Assembly: GCA_022385805.1 (NCBI GenBank)
Contig: MU277696.1
Location: forward strand, 271,918 to 335,917
Source of the DNA: Pilatotrama ljubarskyi
Lineage: Eukaryota > Basidiomycota > Agaricomycetes > Polyporales > Polyporaceae
Length of the DNA: 64,000 bases
Reading direction: 5' to 3'
The notes below the pieces were generated by a model. That model saw only the letters and a list, made by a program, of their open reading frames with translations. It was not told the DNA's origin and did no database searches. Of this stretch, positions 21,153-31,185 are shown piece by piece (position 1 is the first letter of the stretch; the number at the start of each line of letters is the position of its first letter). A program made the translations under genes and the position numbers.

Positions 21153-23570
21153 CTAGTCGGAGCTGAATTCTGCCAGGATCGCCTCGGCATTAGCACCTGC
21201 GAATATCTCAAAGTCTTCATCCACATTGCAGACTGTCTCATTGCCTTCAGGTAGCTAGAGACGTGCATTGTCAAAGGAAGCCCGACATAATCTGCGAGGA
21301 AGGCCCACCGTGCCATTGGTCAAATACGCGAGGAATATCTCGTTGAGGCACCGCGAGGGCGATTGGAGCGTAGTGTGCTGAAAGAATCACCAGGATCTTA
21401 GTACCATTGAACAGCTGAATGTCTGAATGTCCCCCGTTCAAGAGGAGCGTACTCACTCCGAAGCCTCTCTGTACGACCAGGCGAGCATCATCGCCCAAGA
21501 GTCCTGCTAGAACTTCCGCATTCGAAAGAGGTGTAATAGGATCCAACTGCAGCGGAAGCGAGCATTAGACCTGTAAGAGAATCCTTCGAGCCATCATTGG
21601 ACGTCGGGCAGATTCACTCACCACATTATTGACGACCAAGATCCTGTTCGCGAGCGTCTTGTTGAACGGTCCTTCGTACCTCTCAACAGCGCGCACAGGC
21701 CAAAACGGGCAGTGATCAAACGCGTTGCTAGGCCAAACGGACGTGACTAGTTCCTTCAGTTTTCTGGGGCGCAGGCAAAGAGGCAAGAGGGCGCTCACAC
21801 ATATGAGAGCCGGTCCTGGACTTCGCGATAATATTCTTGAAGACATCAATCATCTGAGTCCCTCTGAGGTCAACGCTGTCGCTGCAAAGGATAGCGTCCG
21901 TATTATAGTTCATCGTGGTGTTTGCCTGACGCTTCCGCAGGCTATACGACGCATCATGAACTTTCATGGCCTGCTACGACGAGACATACTGCCTACCTGC
22001 GCGACGCAAGTCTAGATACCTGTGTGCTTGCTGGAGAAGACTCCGCGTCCACCGCGGCGGCGATCTCATGGTAAGACATGTTCGCGAATGCCGCCCATTG
22101 CGTGGGGTCATACATCACCTCCCCGATAAGCTCTGCGTACCATGTTCCGAGCGTGAGGACGCACCATGCAAAGGTGATAGTCAACGTGGATGCTCACCGC
22201 GGATACTTGCCGATGTGACTAGCGCGGAACTATTCCTACGCGCTGCATCGTGCGCACGCTTCAGGAGGGCCTGAACGGTCGCATCGACATCTGCGGCAGA
22301 CTGGTTCGCTTGGGAGATCGCGCAGCTCGAGGGGCCGGCAAGCGCACAGCCTGTCACAAACCCTTGGTAGACCTTGTCTGAATCGGCTACAAGTTGAGTC
22401 CAAAGCTGCGAAGAGCCATATGGGAGTTAGTGCGTGCTAGAAAGCGCTATACGATCCCCGTGCTTACCGTTGAGGTCTCTTCAGTGGCGAAGAGTAGCGG
22501 GTCGATTACGCCGTCGAGGATCACCCGGCCGACTCTCTGGACGATCAAAATTTCAAACTTTCATGAAGCGCATTTCGAGTTGGTCATCAGAGCGACAACG
22601 GACCTCCGGGAACACTGAATAACAGTCAGATCAAATGGCAGACCATTGCATATCGGTACGTACTGTTAACGAGCCATGCGCCAATGATAGTCCCATAGGA
22701 TACGCCCATATAGTTTACCGGGCTCTGAGGACCGTCCAACGCATCCGCGAGGGCGACGAGGTCACGGACTGTCGCCGCCGTCCCAACGTACTTCAAGTAT
22801 CTGCCCGTGGGCTGTTCCAGGCAGCGACGTCCGAGTTCCTCATGCTTCTCCTGCATGATGCCCGCCTGAGAGAGCAGTGCCTTGACGTCCTCCCGGTCGG
22901 TGAAGTTCCCAGTCATCTCGATCCCCGACAGCTCAATCGTCCCGTTCCAAAAAGCGTCGAACTCCGGAACGCTATCGAAGCAAAATATGTCGCCAGGTCT
23001 GTTGCGCGATCAGCGAGACGTCTAGACGGTATCTCTGCACGGAGACGCGGAATGCCTACATAGTGAGCGGACCAACACCTCGGGGATCCCAGCTGACAAT
23101 GTCGTAGTTCCCACCCGTGAGGTTGAGAAGCGCTTGCGTTTCCGCGTTAAGGCTGGCAATGCCGGAGCCCCCCGGCCCACCTATCACTGGCTTGAGACAT
23201 GATCTCATCCTCAAGCTGCTTGATGACGACGTACCCGGATTGAAAAAGAAGGATCCGCGACGTTCCCCGGTGGCGTTCGCTTTGGCCACAGCCAGACGTC
23301 CGTAACCCGCACTAGGATCATGGTAGTCGAGCGGGATCTCGAAGGACCCGCACGAGAGGTTTGGGTCCTGAACGATGGTAGGGTCACAAGGGCTCCATTT
23401 GACGGCTCTACGCTTTACTTCGACCTGAAAGCGTGCAATAAGTGACTCCGTTTGAGACTGGGACGGTGGAAGCCTACCTTCTCATCATCTTGGTCCTCGC
23501 TCCTTGCAGGAGCTATGCTGAGCGCAGACGCGGCGGAGAGTACTAGGGCTACTATGAGTGCCTGGCGCAT
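21153..23570 (-). CDS. Secreted S33/TAP-like serine peptidase, array copy 2, 563 aa
   Basis: Same 13-exon plan as its neighbours (1692 nt, in frame): 23478-23570, 23235-23424, 23060-23180, 22664-22998, 22604-22614, 22468-22536, 22198-22405, 21997-22132, 21799-21941, 21622-21746, 21457-21546, 21309-21377 and 21153-21254. The signal peptide is MRQALIVALVLSAASALS. GGPGGSG loop, Ser235 in GVSYGT, Asp479 in LDPITP and His508 complete the triad. The nucleophile elbow has Val where the other copies have Ile. Many N-x-S/T sites suit a secreted glycoprotein. A TATA motif lies 73 bases upstream of the ATG. Likely releases short peptides from protein N-termini outside the cell, inferred from the family. 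About the same distance from copies 3 and 4, closer to them than to copy 1 by eye. Confidence 0.9.
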
Positions 23571-24237
23571 CGCTCTGTAGCGGGTATCGGGTTTATACAA
23601 AAACGGGAGAGTGGCACAAAGTACCTCTTCATGTCGACTTTACTTATAGGGCTAGCAATTTCGCATGCATACCGAGGCCGCTGTTCGCTGGATCAATGGA
23701 CAAGGGTATGCCGCTGAAGGTCACTGGCATAGCCTCTCATAGGCGGTCATGAGACAGCTGCGGACGTGCGTAGTCGTAAAAAAGCTATACCTTCAACGTC
23801 AACCAGGCACTCGCAGTGACGTGCCTAGCTCTACTGCGCTGCGTAGAAACGGCCCAAGTGGGCGGACAGAGCCAGGGAGTCAGACAGCGGAACTTGCTAA
23901 CGGCATAGATGATAGCGGAGTCCACCACATCCACGGTCAAGGTGCTTCAAATAGACTCTGGCGTGACAGGAAGGGTTGTTCGAGCCTGAGTTGCTTCAGT
24001 AGAACAGCTGAATCCCGATCCTGCAGTCGAGTGCAGATCAGCAGGGTGGATAGACGTGAATGTGAGAGGATGAGGAGCGGTTGGTGGTGGCGGAGAGACA
24101 AGCGAGCAGAGAATAGGAGTTGACACGGGCGTCTGACTGTGAGATCGCAGCCCGAACGAATGAGTGTCCTTCACCTTGACGGCTCAAAAGTAGAGGAGAA
24201 CAAATTTACTGCGACGGTAATCATCTTGTGAGCTAGT
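23571..24237. other. Spacer between array copies 2 and 3
   Basis: Contains the promoter of copy 2 and the 3' flank of copy 3. No gene seen. Confidence 0.5.
23643..23648 (-). promoter_or_regulatory. TATA box of S33 copy 2
   Basis: TATAAG on the minus strand, 73 bases upstream of the ATG at 23570. The same motif and spacing occur at copy 4. Confidence 0.55.
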
Positions 24238-26645
24238 CTAGTCGGAAGTAAACTGTGCCAAAATCGCCTCCGTGTTTACACCCGCAAAGAGCTCGAACTC
24301 GTCATCCACGTCGCAGACTGTGTCGTTGCCCTCCGGAAGCTTCCGGAGTGAGCCGTCAATGCAAGACCGGCAGGAGATGAAGGAATGTAACCTACGGTCC
24401 CATTGGTGAAGTAGGCGAGGAATATCTTGTTGAGGCACTGTGATGGGGAGGGAACCGTAGTGTGCTGAAGGGATGGACGAAATCTCAGATCCAGTCAGAG
24501 TGCCTCCGGTAGATACGAGCAAACTCACTCCGAAGCCTCTTTGTACAACGAGCCGAGCATCATCGCCCAGGAGCCCCACGAGCGCCTCTGCGTTAGAGAG
24601 AGGGGTCACAGGGTCGAACTGCAGCCAAGGCGGCCCTCCGATAGTCAGGCCATGCTTGCCACCGTCGCTGAATGTCGCGAAATCCACTCACCACATTGCT
24701 GGCCACTAAGATCTTGTTTGCCAGCGTATTTTTGAACAGTCCCTCATATCTCTCGACCGCGCGCACAGGCCAGAAGGGGCAGCCATAGAACGTGTTCTGC
24801 CAAACAGACGTGACTGCTCCCCTGTTAGACATGTAGAATACATGGGACTCCCAGGACGACGATGACTCACACAACTGAGATCCAGTCCTAGACTCTGTTA
24901 TGATGTTCTTGAACACGTCAGCCATCCGAGTGCCTCTACGGTCAATACTGTCGCTGCACAGAATCGCCTTCGTGTCGTAATTGACAACCATGTCGTTTAG
25001 TTGACGCTTCTGTAGCCTATGCAGCAAACAGGTTTCAACACAATAACGCTGTACCGATCTGAAAGTGCAGCGTACCGGCGCGACATGGGCCCTAACGGGG
25101 ATGAGCTCGCTTGCGACGATTCCCCCTTGACGGCGGCGACAATCTGGGGATACATTGTGTTCGCGAGCGCAGGCCACTCCGTGGGGAAGTACATCGCTCC
25201 AAAGAGTGCCGCTGCCCGCCGGCCCACCGTCAGTATCCGGACACGCCATGCCGACACAGTCATGATGCTCACAGCGGATGTCTGCGGATGTCACAGGCAC
25301 AGAGCTGTTCACGCGCGCAGCATCATGTGCGCGCTTCAGGAGCGCCTGGATGGTCGCGTCGACGTCTGCGGCGGACTGGTTCGCCTGGGCGATCGCACAG
25401 CCGGAGGGCCCGGCGAGGGCGCAGCCTGTCACGAAGCCCTGATAGACCTTGTCCGCGTCCGCAAGCATTTGAGGCCAGAACTTAGGCGATACGTTCGGTA
25501 AGCTACATAATGAGCTGCTGAGACACGGTGCTCACCATCGAGGTCTCTTCGGTTGCGACGAGTAAGGGGTTGATAACACCGTCCAGAACGACTCGGCCGA
25601 CCCTCTGGGTGATAGGACATTAGTAAGCATCATTTCGAGGTATTCGTACTTGTAGGAGGACAATAAGCTACCTCTGGGAACACTACAGAGGAGTCAATCA
25701 GAGACGAAGCTCGATGTGCACCATTGGACTTACTGTTGACAAACCATGCACCGAGGACGGTCCCGTACGAGATACCGGCATAATTCACCGGGCTACCCGG
25801 ACCGTCGAGCTCATCCGCTAGCGCGACCATGTCGCGAACAGTTGCCGCCGTCCCGACGTACCTGAGGTACTTACCAGTCGGATGTTGAAGGCAACGACGC
25901 CCGAATTCCTCGTACTTCTTCTGCATCACAGTAGCCTGAGAGAGGAGCCTCTCAATGTCCCCTGGATCTCTGAAGGTCCCCGTCATCTCGATCCCCGAGT
26001 GCTCGATCGTCCCGTTCCAGAATGCATCGTACTCCGCGACACTGTCGAAGCAGAAGATGTCGCCCGGTCTGCAAGGAGCAATGTAAGATACAGTTCGATG
26101 GAAACACCCTCGTGCACACCAAGTACTTACACGGTGAGCGGTCCAACGCCGCGCGGGTCCCAGGTGACGATATCGTAGTTTCCGCCGGTAAGGTTGAGAA
26201 GCACTGAAGTATTACCGTTCAGAGTGGTGAGCCCGGAGCTACCAGGGCCACCTATCATGCATCCGTATCACGTCGTTGATACCCTCTCGCCTTCGCAAGT
26301 CCCATATGCACGTACCCGGGTTGAAGAAGAGCGTACCACGACGTTCGCCTGTGGCATTCGCTTTAGCCACAACGATGCGCCCGTGACCCGCGCTAGGGAC
26401 GTGGTAGTCCAGCGGGATCTCAAAGAAGCTGCAGGAGAGGAGAGGGTCTTGGACGATGGTGGGATCACAGGGGCTCCACTCGAAGATGTGATGGTTATTC
26501 TGCTGGACAGCGTGCAATCAGTGGCCAAGTTCGACAACAGGTGGCGGACGCCTACCTTCCCAGAGGTTTGGTTCTCGCCCTTGACACGGGCGGTGTTGAC
26601 AGCACACGCTGTGCAGAGGAGGAAGGATATGACTAGCTGGCGCAT
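24238..26645 (-). CDS. Secreted S33/TAP-like serine peptidase, array copy 3, 561 aa
   Basis: Thirteen exons in frame (1686 nt): 26556-26645, 26316-26502, 26131-26251, 25734-26068, 25672-25682, 25536-25604, 25273-25480, 25076-25211, 24871-25016, 24692-24813, 24529-24618, 24396-24464 and 24238-24339. The signal peptide is MRQLVISFLLCTACAVNTA. The oxyanion loop reads GGPGSSG. The triad is Ser233 (GISYGT), Asp477 (FDPVTP) and His506 (GFG|HTT). The DKVYQGFVTGCALAG lid-region motif and the final CDVDDEFELFAGVN block are shared with copies 2 and 4. The 5' flank is alignable with that of copy 4, supporting origin by tandem duplication. Exon 5 (11 nt) encodes most of the MFPE motif that precedes RVGRVVLDG. 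Substrate unknown. Confidence 0.91.
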
Positions 26646-27395
26646 CGCAAACAACCCGAGTAGTTCGAACACGAAGTTGTTTCACGACCCCCACAGCCGT
26701 CTTCACCTATAGCACGAGAAATATTCCCATGTAGTTGTCGCCACCGATTACTTAGAGTTCAATCACAGACCAGCGTAGTAGAGTCACAGTCATAGACATG
26801 GACGCTGGAACTGATGCCGCAGCGCTTGATGACGGCACTCGGATTCTTCTGTCATGTATCAGCTAATGAACTCTGTGGACGGGAAAGCCACGCTTCGGAC
26901 GTCAACTAGCTTCGGCATGCCGAAAATCGTGACGTCTAGGGTGATGAGGCTGCGCCCGAGTCAGAAGTTAGACCTATTACGAACGCGACAAGAGAGGCTG
27001 CGAGTAGTTTGAGGTCAATGAGCAACCCCACAGAAACTTGAACAGATCAGCAAGACTCACAGGGACCACAAGACCAGAAGAGGAAATGGCGTGACACACT
27101 GCGAGCAAGGCGTATTGCGACTCGCAAAGAGTCAAGCAGTGCGGAATACCTGTCGTCTCCGCCTGCACACCAAGGAGTGACAGCAATTACATTTCATTGT
27201 GCGAGAGCAGTCCTGAAGATATAAACGGATGTTTGTCGTCCGAACGAGCTGCGACGAGCATCGGTTTCGGATTGGATTCGAGGCTGGTGCTAGTGATAGT
27301 AGTCAGCCTAGAGACATGCTATGCGCGCCCCCCAGCGCGTTCAAATGTACATGAGTCCGAACGTGGTCCAGGTAGATGGACGTTGCACCCTAAGG
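26646..27395. other. Spacer between array copies 3 and 4
   Basis: Includes the promoter of copy 3 (TATAGG at 26706-26711, minus strand) and an upstream segment at about 26790-26865 that is nearly repeated upstream of copy 4 at about 29910-29982. No gene seen. Confidence 0.5.
26790..26865. repeat. Upstream-flank repeat, copy A (partner at 29910-29982)
   Basis: The block GCCGCAGCGCTTGA is exact in both places. It is followed by a near-identical CGGYACTCGGATTCTTCTGT and then CATGT. The matching region lies about 150-210 bases upstream of the ATGs of copies 3 and 4, which dates part of the promoter to the same duplication as the genes. Confidence 0.75.
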
Positions 27396-29773
27396 TCAGA
27401 GGGAATTGAATTGCGCCAGAATCGCCTCGGCGTTCACACCGACGAAGAGCTCAAAATCTTCATCCACGTCGCAGATCGTGTCGTTGCCCTCCGGGAGCTA
27501 CGGGTGAGCGTCGTCGATTTAGAATCGATGGACATGGGAAAGCAATACGTACGGTGCCGTTGATCAAGTACGCGAGGAAGACCTTGTGGAGACACTGCGA
27601 AGGAGAGTGGATCGAGGTATGCTGGGGGTTGAGAGTAGTCTCAGTCGTTCCATGCAGCATACTTGAGCACGGTTAGACTCACACCGAACCCTCTCTGGAT
27701 GACGAGTCGAGCATCGTCACCCAGGAGCCCCGCCAGCACCTCTGCGTCCGAGAGAGGTGTCACAGGATCGAACTGTAGCCGAATCAGACTATTCCTGCCG
27801 CTCTGACAGAGTGTGCCCAGTATTGACTCACTACGTTGCTGACGACCAAGACCTTGTTCGCGAGCGTCTTGTTAAATGGTCCTTGGTACCTCTCAACCGC
27901 GCGGACAGGCCAGAACGGGCAGCTGTAGAACGAGTTCGGCCAAATGGCCGTGACTGCATCGGTGTTGAAGACACAGAACACATGAACATGCAGGACACTG
28001 TTCACTCACACATTTGAGAGCCAGACCTGGACTCTAAAATGATGTTCTTGAAAACATCGATCATGGGAGTGCCTCTGGGGTCAACGCTGTCGCTGCAAAG
28101 GATGGCGTTCGTGTCGAAGTTCATCACTGTATCGCTTGCCTGACGCTTCCGCAGGCTATATAGCAAGGTCTGTCAACGATGCCGACTCTGGAACGGCATA
28201 CACACAAAGCTTACCCGCGCGATGCCAATGCGGATGACGACGCCTGCGAGGTCTCCGCATCGACCGCGGCGGCAACTTGGGGGTACGTCGTGTTCGCGAG
28301 GGCGGCCCACTCCGTGGGATCGTACATTGCGGCAAAGAGTTCCACTGTGCGCCATCAGTTCTGAACATCCGGGGATGCAATGCCGACACAGGCATGGGAA
28401 AACAGATACTCACAACGAATGTCCGCCGATGTCACCGGCACGGAGCTGTTCGCGCGCGCAGCGTCATGCGCGCGCTTCAGGAGCGCCTGGATGGTCGCAT
28501 CCACATCTGCGGCGGACTGGTTTGCTTGGGCGATCGCACAACCGGAGGGCCCGGCAAGGGCGCAGCCTGTTACGAAGCCCTGATAGACCTTGTCCGAGTC
28601 CGCGAGTATTTGCGGCCAGAACTGCGGACGTCCATTCGATTAGTGATTAGCTGCAGGACAGGATGGTATGTTATGCACCACTGAGGTCTCTTCCGTTGCC
28701 ACGAGTAGGGGGTTTATGACACCGTCAAGGATGACTCGGCCAACTCTCTATATATGGAGACGTTGGTCAATATCAGATCAAATCATGCTGCGCAGTACGA
28801 CAGATCTACCTCCGGGAACACTATAGAGGAGTTTGTGAGAGATCATGACCAATGTTCACCCTCGCACGTACTGTTTATAAACCATGATCCAAGGACAGTC
28901 CCGTACGAGATGCCGGCGTAGTTCACCGGACTACCAGGCCCATCGAGTGCATCCGCGAGTGCGACCATGTCGCGCACAGTCGCCGCGGTGCCGACATACC
29001 TCAGGTCCTTCCCAGCAGAGTGTTGAAGACAACGACGCCCAAACTCTTCGTACTTGTCCTGCATGATCGTGGCGTGAGAGAGCAGAGCATGAATGTCGCT
29101 TGGGTCGGTGAAGTTGCCAGTCATCTCGATCCCTGAGAGCTCGATTGTGCCGTTCCAGAATGTGTCATACTCCGACATGCTGTCGAAGCAGAAGACGTCT
29201 CCCGGTCTGACAGGAGCAGTGTGCGTGCACTCAGATGCAGTACGGCAGGGATATAGCCGACGTCAGAACGTACATGGTGAGAGGTCCGACACCTCGCGGG
29301 TCCCAGCTGACGATGTCGTAGTTTCTGCCGGTGGTGTTGAGTAGCACTTGAGCATTGCCATTCAAAGAGACGAGTCCGGAGCCACCAGGACCGCCTATGG
29401 TTCATTTCAATCAGGATACTGGTATGTCGCCGGAGTGCAAGGCCCACGTACCTGGGTTGAAGAAGAGAGAACCGCGACGTTCGCCCGTAGCATTTGCCTT
29501 GGCCACAGCTATGCGCCCGTAACCCGCAGTAGGGTCATGGTAATCGAGCGGGATCTCGAAGAAGGTGCAGGAGACGCTTGGATCCTGAACAATGGCGGGA
29601 TCACAGGGACCCCACTGGAGGGTGCTGTGATTCCCCTTCTGAAGACCACGCAGGAGTCAGCAGTGTAATCCTGAAACGGGATCACGGAGACCTACCTGGT
29701 CTTCGCCCTTGCTATGAGCGGTCTTGATCGCGAGCGTTGCGAAGAGCAGGAAGGCTGTGAGTAGCGGGTGCAT
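27396..29773 (-). CDS. Secreted S33/TAP-like serine peptidase, array copy 4, 555 aa
   Basis: Thirteen exons in frame (1668 nt): 29696-29773, 29452-29638, 29274-29394, 28872-29206, 28810-28820, 28679-28747, 28414-28621, 28215-28344, 28010-28155, 27832-27953, 27683-27772, 27553-27621 and 27396-27497. Signal peptide MHPLLTAFLLFATLAIKTA. GGPGGSG loop; Ser229 in GISYGT, Asp471 in FDPVTP, His500 opening exon 12. Exon 8 is two codons shorter than in copies 2 and 3. TATAAG lies 71 bases upstream. Closest to copy 3 by eye. Intron 6 starts GTGCAT, a weak donor, but the frame demands it and the exon length matches the other copies exactly. Confidence 0.91.
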
Positions 29774-30860
29774 CGCGGACAACGGCTAGTAGCTCGCAGA
29801 CGAAGTCAAAGAACAGGAGAAAAACCTCCGCATATGATCCATACTTATAGTACGGAGAAATCTCATCCACTCCGTCGCCTTGAGTACTCCGCAGACGGAC
29901 AACGGAGTCATGTCATAGAAGTGGGCGCCGACGCTCGTGCCGCAGCGCTTGACAACGGTACTCGGATTCTTCTGTCATGTTGGAACTTGTGAACGAACTA
30001 GACGCCAGAAAGGCTATAGTTGAACGTCAGATTGCGTGTGCACGCCATGTTCGACTATATGTCTAGGATGAAGAAGTCGAGGATGACCCATGTTCCCTGT
30101 CCGCAGCTATATCACTGACACGAGAAAGGCTGCCAGTACTGCAGATGAGGTACAGTAGTATTAGCGGAATCATCGAGCTCAGAGTATGCCAGTAAACCCA
30201 CACGTTCTGGAACTCTGACGAGAGGAGGAGGCGGACGTACGTGAGAGATGTAGGCGCACTGCTTTGCTCTCGGTCGGCCCGGACTGCCGTACCGGCGGCG
30301 TACCCTGCTGTGGGCGCTTTCGTTGATTGCGCACAAACCATCACCGCATTCAACGACCTATAATATGCGGACGACGATTGCGTCCCAGCAGGAGCTCTGT
30401 TCACGAGCAAACAATGCCCAGCATTATTTCGGAAGGCGTACGGTATAGCATTACGAGCGAATCCGGGACGGACAAGTAGTAACAGCGTCAAATGGACATC
30501 TACTTACCGCGATGGGCCGGCCGCGACCGTCTTACAGGTAGACTCTCTGTTCCGGATCCCAGCCTGCAATTACACTACACTGACTTTGCCTTCAGATCCC
30601 CCAAATAAAAACCGTGAAAGATTTCAGAGCGCCATTGGAACTATCATAGATGAGGATACACTCACTCGCGACGCAATGCGAACCGCCCACGATAATGAAC
30701 GCCGACTTGGCCTGGTCTAGCTGCCAGATATTCGCAATCATATGTCATACTAGCGTACGCTGCTCATTACGCGCAGTTGTACGTGACAGAGCTCAGAAGT
30801 GCTGCGACCGCTCGTCTGCCCAAGCCGCCTCGTTCGGACATGGTACAACACGCACCGCGA
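29774..30860. other. Upstream of the S33 array, no gene
   Basis: Promoter of copy 4, then about 0.9 kb with no gene recognised on either strand. Confidence 0.4.
29844..29849 (-). promoter_or_regulatory. TATA box of S33 copy 4
   Basis: TATAAG on the minus strand, 71 bases upstream of the ATG at 29773. It lies in a flank that resembles the one upstream of copy 3. Confidence 0.55.
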
Positions 30861-31185
30861 ACGTCGGTCGATGTCGATGACGCAGAGTGACTCCTACGCG
30901 CAGTATCATGATCGCGCTCGAGGAGCGCTTCAATGGCACGGGCTGACTCCGCCTGCGGATGAATCCCGTGCTGTGACGACGAGGACGGCGTGAGGCCAGA
31001 AGACGGGCGAGGGCGCAGCTCGTCGCGAAGCCCTCGTAATGATTTTGTCAGCATCGCTGTGCGCTCGAATGGACCAGACGTGTGGGGAAGGCGTGTACTT
31101 GAAGACTATGACAGCGTGTCCTATGATCGCCACTGGGCTGAGAATGCCTTACAAGACCACTCGCCCGATGCGCTTCATCTCGGGT
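30861..31185 (-). pseudogene. Decayed S33 peptidase remnant (exons 6-7)
   Basis: Minus-strand sequence at about 31143-31180 reads RIGRVVL followed by a stop, matching the exon 6 motif RVGRVVLDG. Downstream, about 30861-31060 carries ADK.., a GCGCCCTCGCC stretch and AIEALLERDHDTARR, corresponding to DKVYQGF, GCALAG and the ..IQALLKRAHDAAR.. helix of exon 7. A GT donor lies at the expected end. Several shifts and a stop show it is dead. The order and orientation are those of the four live copies, so this is a fifth unit. Other exons were not found. Confidence 0.65.
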
